The notes below the pieces were generated by a model, which saw only the letters and a program-made list of their open reading frames with translations, was not told the DNA's origin and did not search any database. A stretch of 8,173 nt of DNA from JAATFY01 sp049276515 (lineage in GTDB: Bacteria > Pseudomonadota > Alphaproteobacteria > UBA9219): the NCBI GenBank assembly GCA_049276515.1, contig JBASWO010000098.1, positions 1 through 8,173 of the forward strand, given 5' to 3'. The position numbers and the translations under genes are program-made. This document shows, one piece after another, positions 5,655-8,173 of the stretch. Within the stretch, counting starts at the first letter, position 1. Each line of letters begins with the position of its first letter.

Positions 5655-6842
5655 TTGACCGATTTAGAAACCAACGGCCACCCGACTATCGGTGCTTCTG
5701 TTGCTACTGCAAATGCACCTACCGGAAAAATTGCATTTCTTGATTTCGGCTCTAACGATTTCAAGATTTTGATTTATGATTTTTGTACAACACCCCCAAC
5801 CCTTATTCATAAAGATGAAATACCAGTCAAATTAGCCGAAGGCACTCATAAAAATAATCGAGCCTTAAGTCTAGATGCGGTCCATAGAGCTTGTCACGCC
5901 GCCTCTGTATTTCGAGATGAAATTGAAAGCCGCGACATTACAGAAGTATACGCTGTTGGAACCGCAGCCTTACGCTATGCAAATGACGCCAACGCCCTCA
6001 ATGCTATCCAAAATCATTTAGGCCATGCTGTTAATATTATTTCAGGTACAAAAGAAGCTGTTTTGACTGCATATGCAATTCATCATGGTATTCCCAATGC
6101 AGAAGGTATTTTTGTAGCCGTCGGCGGCGCAAGCCTTGAGACAGGCCTAATTCGCATGAATACCGATAGGGTTGAATCTCCAAGTGAACTTCCCATTGGT
6201 TCCATTACACTCCATGAGCATTTCAAAAAAGGTGAAGACATTGATAGTCTTATTCATAGAGAGTTTCGTAAAGCAGCAGCTGTATGTGCTCATGAAGATA
6301 GAGTTCTTTATATATCAAGCGGTCTTTTCCGTACCATTGGCCGTTTAGCTTTTATAGAAACGCACAACATTGATATTACCTCCCGGTTTCCCGGGGGCCT
6401 TACAATCAATACCGATATGCTTCTAGAGGAATTGAAACGAATTAAAACTTATGGTCCGGATGAGCTAAAGGAAATCTTTGCTAAAAAAGAAGCTGACCTT
6501 AAGCATAATAAGATATCCCCTCATGATTTTAATCGATGGTCAAAGAAATGGGATAAAAGAATTGCGCGCCGCGAAGAAACAATCGCTATTGGCGCGCGTC
6601 TTTTAGAAATAATTCTTCAAGAAACGAAACCTTCAACGACTGTTTTTTGTGAACACGGCATTCGCGAAGGTATGGCTTACGCTTTATTGCATAAACTCCA
6701 TATAGATGATCTTAAGAGCGCCCGGTTGGTAGAAGCTTTACCTTCTTCCCCTGAATACTCAATGCCAGCTCCCCATGCTTCAGCTCAAGTGCCAGATGAC
6801 CGAAGAGGTCACGCCGCCAACCGTGTAGTGCCGGCACTTTAG
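5655..6842 (+). CDS. ppx: Ppx/GppA-family phosphatase, divergent and C-terminally short
   Basis: A 395-residue member of the Ppx/GppA family (ASKHA fold), which hydrolyses polyphosphate and/or pppGpp. Landmarks: phosphate-1 loop FLDFGSND (28-35), VGTAALRYAN (101-110), SGTKEA (130-135) with Glu134 aligning to the catalytic Glu of E. coli PPX, the phosphate-2 loop VAVGGASLE (154-162), LPIGSITL (179-186), SSGLFRTIGR (221-230) and HGIREGMAYALL (334-345). The phosphate-2 loop is abnormal: the family has D-I-GGGS-T-E, here Ala155 replaces Asp and Ala159 replaces Gly. The long alphaproteobacterial type continues for another 100 or more residues (HD-like region) after the REG motif, but here only about 55 follow. 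The last 43 (353-395, Pro/Ala/Arg-rich) are read antisense to rnd. The start is a TTG, with no in-frame ATG nearby; residues 1-24 are an unconserved extension. No ppk is visible. Activity is uncertain. Confidence 0.75.
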   Translation: MTDLETNGHPTIGASVATANAPTGKIAFLDFGSNDFKILIYDFCTTPPTLIHKDEIPVKLAEGTHKNNRALSLDAVHRACHAASVFRDEIESRDITEVYAVGTAALRYANDANALNAIQNHLGHAVNIISGTKEAVLTAYAIHHGIPNAEGIFVAVGGASLETGLIRMNTDRVESPSELPIGSITLHEHFKKGEDIDSLIHREFRKAAAVCAHEDRVLYISSGLFRTIGRLAFIETHNIDITSRFPGGLTINTDMLLEELKRIKTYGPDELKEIFAKKEADLKHNKISPHDFNRWSKKWDKRIARREETIAIGARLLEIILQETKPSTTVFCEHGIREGMAYALLHKLHIDDLKSARLVEALPSSPEYSMPAPHASAQVPDDRRGHAANRVVPAL

Positions 6843-7869
6843 CATCATCGTTTGCTGCAATATCTTCAAGCTCATCTGTCGTCGCAATAAGCTTAGCAGC
6901 TACACCGTTTTCTTCACTTACTTGTTTAAGTAATACTTTCAATAAATCCATCACAGGTCCTAGACCAGGCGGCAAAATGCGCCGCGCGTCGCCCGTGGGG
7001 CATTGATCACTGGGTAAATCAGCTGCGCGCGCTACAGCATCTAAAATTTCTTTGCCCTGCCGACCTTCAGCAAAACCTGTGCTCAGACCACGAATGCGGG
7101 CAAGCTCATGAACATTAGATGGTGGATGGTGGGCAATTTCCATAAGAGCTTCATCGCGTACTACGCGATTACGCGGCACATTAAGACGTTGCGCCTCTAA
7201 TTCACGCCAAGCTGCAAGCTCGCGCAACATAGCCCGCAGCCTCGGCTTATCAGCACGCCATTTAAAGCGACGCCATACTTCTTGTGGATGAATTTGATAG
7301 GTTGACGGGCTGGTGAGCGTTTCCATCTCTTCCTTTACCCATCCAATGCGATCATTTTTCTGCAGCATCTCTACCAGCTTGACATAGATGGTTCGAAGAT
7401 GAGTAACATCGCCGATTGCATAATTGACCTGTTTTTCAGAGAGTGGTCGATGCGACCAATCTGTAAAACGGCTCGATTTATCAATTTTAGCATTGGCTAA
7501 TTTATCTGCGAGCGTTTCATAGCTGGCAGCCTCGCCAAAACCACACACCATACCCGCCACTTGCGTATCAAACATTGGCTGCGGAACCTGCCCGGTTAAA
7601 TTATAGAAAATTTCAACATCTTGTCGGGCCGCATGAAATACCTTCATCACTTGGCTATTGGCCAAAAGCTCAAACAAGGGGTCTAGCTTCATACCATCCG
7701 CTAAGGGATCGACAGCCACCGCTTCTTGGGGACCGCCAAGCTGTATTAAGCATAGTTTGGGCCAATAAGTGCGCTCACGCATGAATTCGGTATCGACAGT
7801 AATAAAGTCGGTCGTAGCGTGGGCTTTGCAAAAAGCGGCTAGTTCTTCGGTTGTTGTTAACATCGTCAT
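6712..7869 (-). CDS. rnd: Ribonuclease D
   Basis: A 385-residue RNase D, a 3'-5' exoribonuclease that trims tRNA precursors and other stable RNAs in the cytoplasm. The DEDDy exonuclease residues are visible: VDTEF at 25-29 (Asp26, Glu28), FHAARQD at 78-84 (Asp84) and NYAIGD at 149-154 (Tyr150, Asp154). A helical HRDC domain follows at about 210-290 and a second C-terminal helical region to about 380, ending GWRRDLFG...GKKVKLLP, which resembles other alphaproteobacterial RNase D ends. The length is normal. ATG at 7869 or 7863 can start it; MLTTTEEL from 7863 fits the family slightly better, and neither has a Shine-Dalgarno. A 10-codon ORF ends in an ATGA overlap with the 7869 start. Its 3' end overlaps the Ppx-like gene by 131 bases. 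It is divergent from aspS, a common neighbour in this group. Confidence 0.94.
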   Translation of the reverse strand: MTMLTTTEELAAFCKAHATTDFITVDTEFMRERTYWPKLCLIQLGGPQEAVAVDPLADGMKLDPLFELLANSQVMKVFHAARQDVEIFYNLTGQVPQPMFDTQVAGMVCGFGEAASYETLADKLANAKIDKSSRFTDWSHRPLSEKQVNYAIGDVTHLRTIYVKLVEMLQKNDRIGWVKEEMETLTSPSTYQIHPQEVWRRFKWRADKPRLRAMLRELAAWRELEAQRLNVPRNRVVRDEALMEIAHHPPSNVHELARIRGLSTGFAEGRQGKEILDAVARAADLPSDQCPTGDARRILPPGLGPVMDLLKVLLKQVSEENGVAAKLIATTDELEDIAANDDAKVPALHGWRRDLFGHLALELKHGELALSIQGKKVKLLPTGRS

Positions 7870-7898
7870 GGGGTGGTGATAGCGGATTCTTGAGCCAT
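7866..7898 (-). CDS. Possible 10-codon upstream ORF coupled to rnd
   Basis: ATG at 7898 opens a frame of ten codons (MAQESAITTP) that ends in TGA overlapping the rnd ATG as ATGA. A purine-rich GGGGG lies five bases before this ATG, while rnd itself has none. The arrangement could let rnd be translated by ribosomes that finish the small frame. It may also be chance, since ten codons carry little statistical weight. Confidence 0.3.
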   Translation of the reverse strand: MAQESAITTP

Positions 7899-7991
7899 CG
7901 TCACCCCCAGAAGGAGATAACTTGCATAGGCTTTAGGGCCTAGGTAATGTGCCTGAAACGACGTATTTAACGACTTTTAGGCTATCAAACG

Positions 7992-8173
7992 ATGCATCCC
8001 TACCGTACCCATACTTGTGGCGAATTGCGCCTTACCAACAAAGATCAGACTGTGCGCCTATCCGGTTGGGTCCATCGCAAACGCGATCACGGCGGCCTGC
8101 TTTTTATTGATTTGCGTGATCATTACGGGATGACGCAATGCGTTATCGATATGTCTAGCCCTTTGATGAAGAC
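7992..8173 (+). CDS. aspS: Aspartyl-tRNA synthetase, N-terminal part (partial)
   Basis: First 60 residues of class II aspartyl-tRNA synthetase, cut by the right edge of the window. The start MHPYRTHTCGELR is characteristic of alphaproteobacterial AspS. It is followed by the anticodon-binding OB-fold with VRLSGWVHRKRDHGGLLFIDLRDHYG, the typical GWV.RRRDHGG..FIDLRD signature (about residues 22-47). Only this anticodon-binding portion is visible; the catalytic motifs lie beyond the window. Many alphaproteobacteria have the non-discriminating form that also charges tRNA-Asn, and this cannot be decided here. The start is the ATG at 7992, with no clear Shine-Dalgarno. The 122-base gap to rnd contains an orphan AAGGAG (7911-7916), too far from aspS to serve it. 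I see no T-box-like element. Confidence 0.95.
   Translation, partial: MHPYRTHTCGELRLTNKDQTVRLSGWVHRKRDHGGLLFIDLRDHYGMTQCVIDMSSPLMK

Noticed and set aside
7947..7970. MCLKRRI frame as an aspartate attenuator leader peptide for aspS
   Set aside because: It contains no Asp codon, and no terminator/antiterminator pair or T-run is visible before aspS.
1..8173. Defence system, mobile element, CRISPR, phage or biosynthetic cluster
   Set aside because: Almost all larger genes are recognisable housekeeping genes. There is no transposase, integrase, nuclease/helicase module, direct-repeat array, or block of foreign-looking composition.

Overview
The window looks like a chromosomal housekeeping segment of an alphaproteobacterium. 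The AspS N-terminus (MHPYRTHTCGELR), the RNase D ending, the long-type Ppx/GppA architecture and the divergent trmN6/ispB pair all resemble Rhodospirillales, possibly Acetobacteraceae. Base composition by eye is in the mid-40s % GC, low for that group and perhaps a sign of a host-associated or streamlined lineage. The placement comes from protein resemblance recalled from memory, not from a search.

Layout, left to right. The 5' end of glmU (minus, cut by the window edge) is preceded by a 216-residue secreted protein of unknown function (minus). A compact divergent promoter region separates these from gph (phosphoglycolate phosphatase, plus). Then come a DUF3108 secreted protein and trmN6 (tRNA1(Val) adenine-N6 methyltransferase), both minus and co-directional. 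trmN6 is divergent from ispB (long-chain polyprenyl diphosphate synthase, plus), with almost no space between the starts. Two very small membrane-protein genes follow (plus), separated by a strong intrinsic terminator whose U-tract ends exactly at the second gene's start codon. msrA (minus) and a divergent ppx/gppA-like gene (plus) follow. The latter converges on rnd (RNase D, minus) and overlaps it by 131 bp. The start of aspS (plus) closes the window.

The genes do not form one pathway. They cover wall precursor synthesis (GlmU), quinone side-chain synthesis (IspB), metabolite repair (Gph), tRNA modification, processing and charging (TrmN6, RNase D, AspS), oxidative protein repair (MsrA) and possibly polyphosphate/(p)ppGpp metabolism (Ppx-like). 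There is no intergenic stretch over 300 bases, and I saw no tRNA, rRNA, CRISPR array, insertion sequence or phage gene.

I found no convincing undescribed multi-gene system. The points most worth a second look are local: a Ppx/GppA homologue with an altered active-site loop and a C-terminus overprinted on rnd; a probably leaderless ispB; a terminator placed on top of a small gene's translation start; back-to-back divergent promoters sharing a palindrome; and a 10-codon upstream ORF whose stop overlaps the rnd start.
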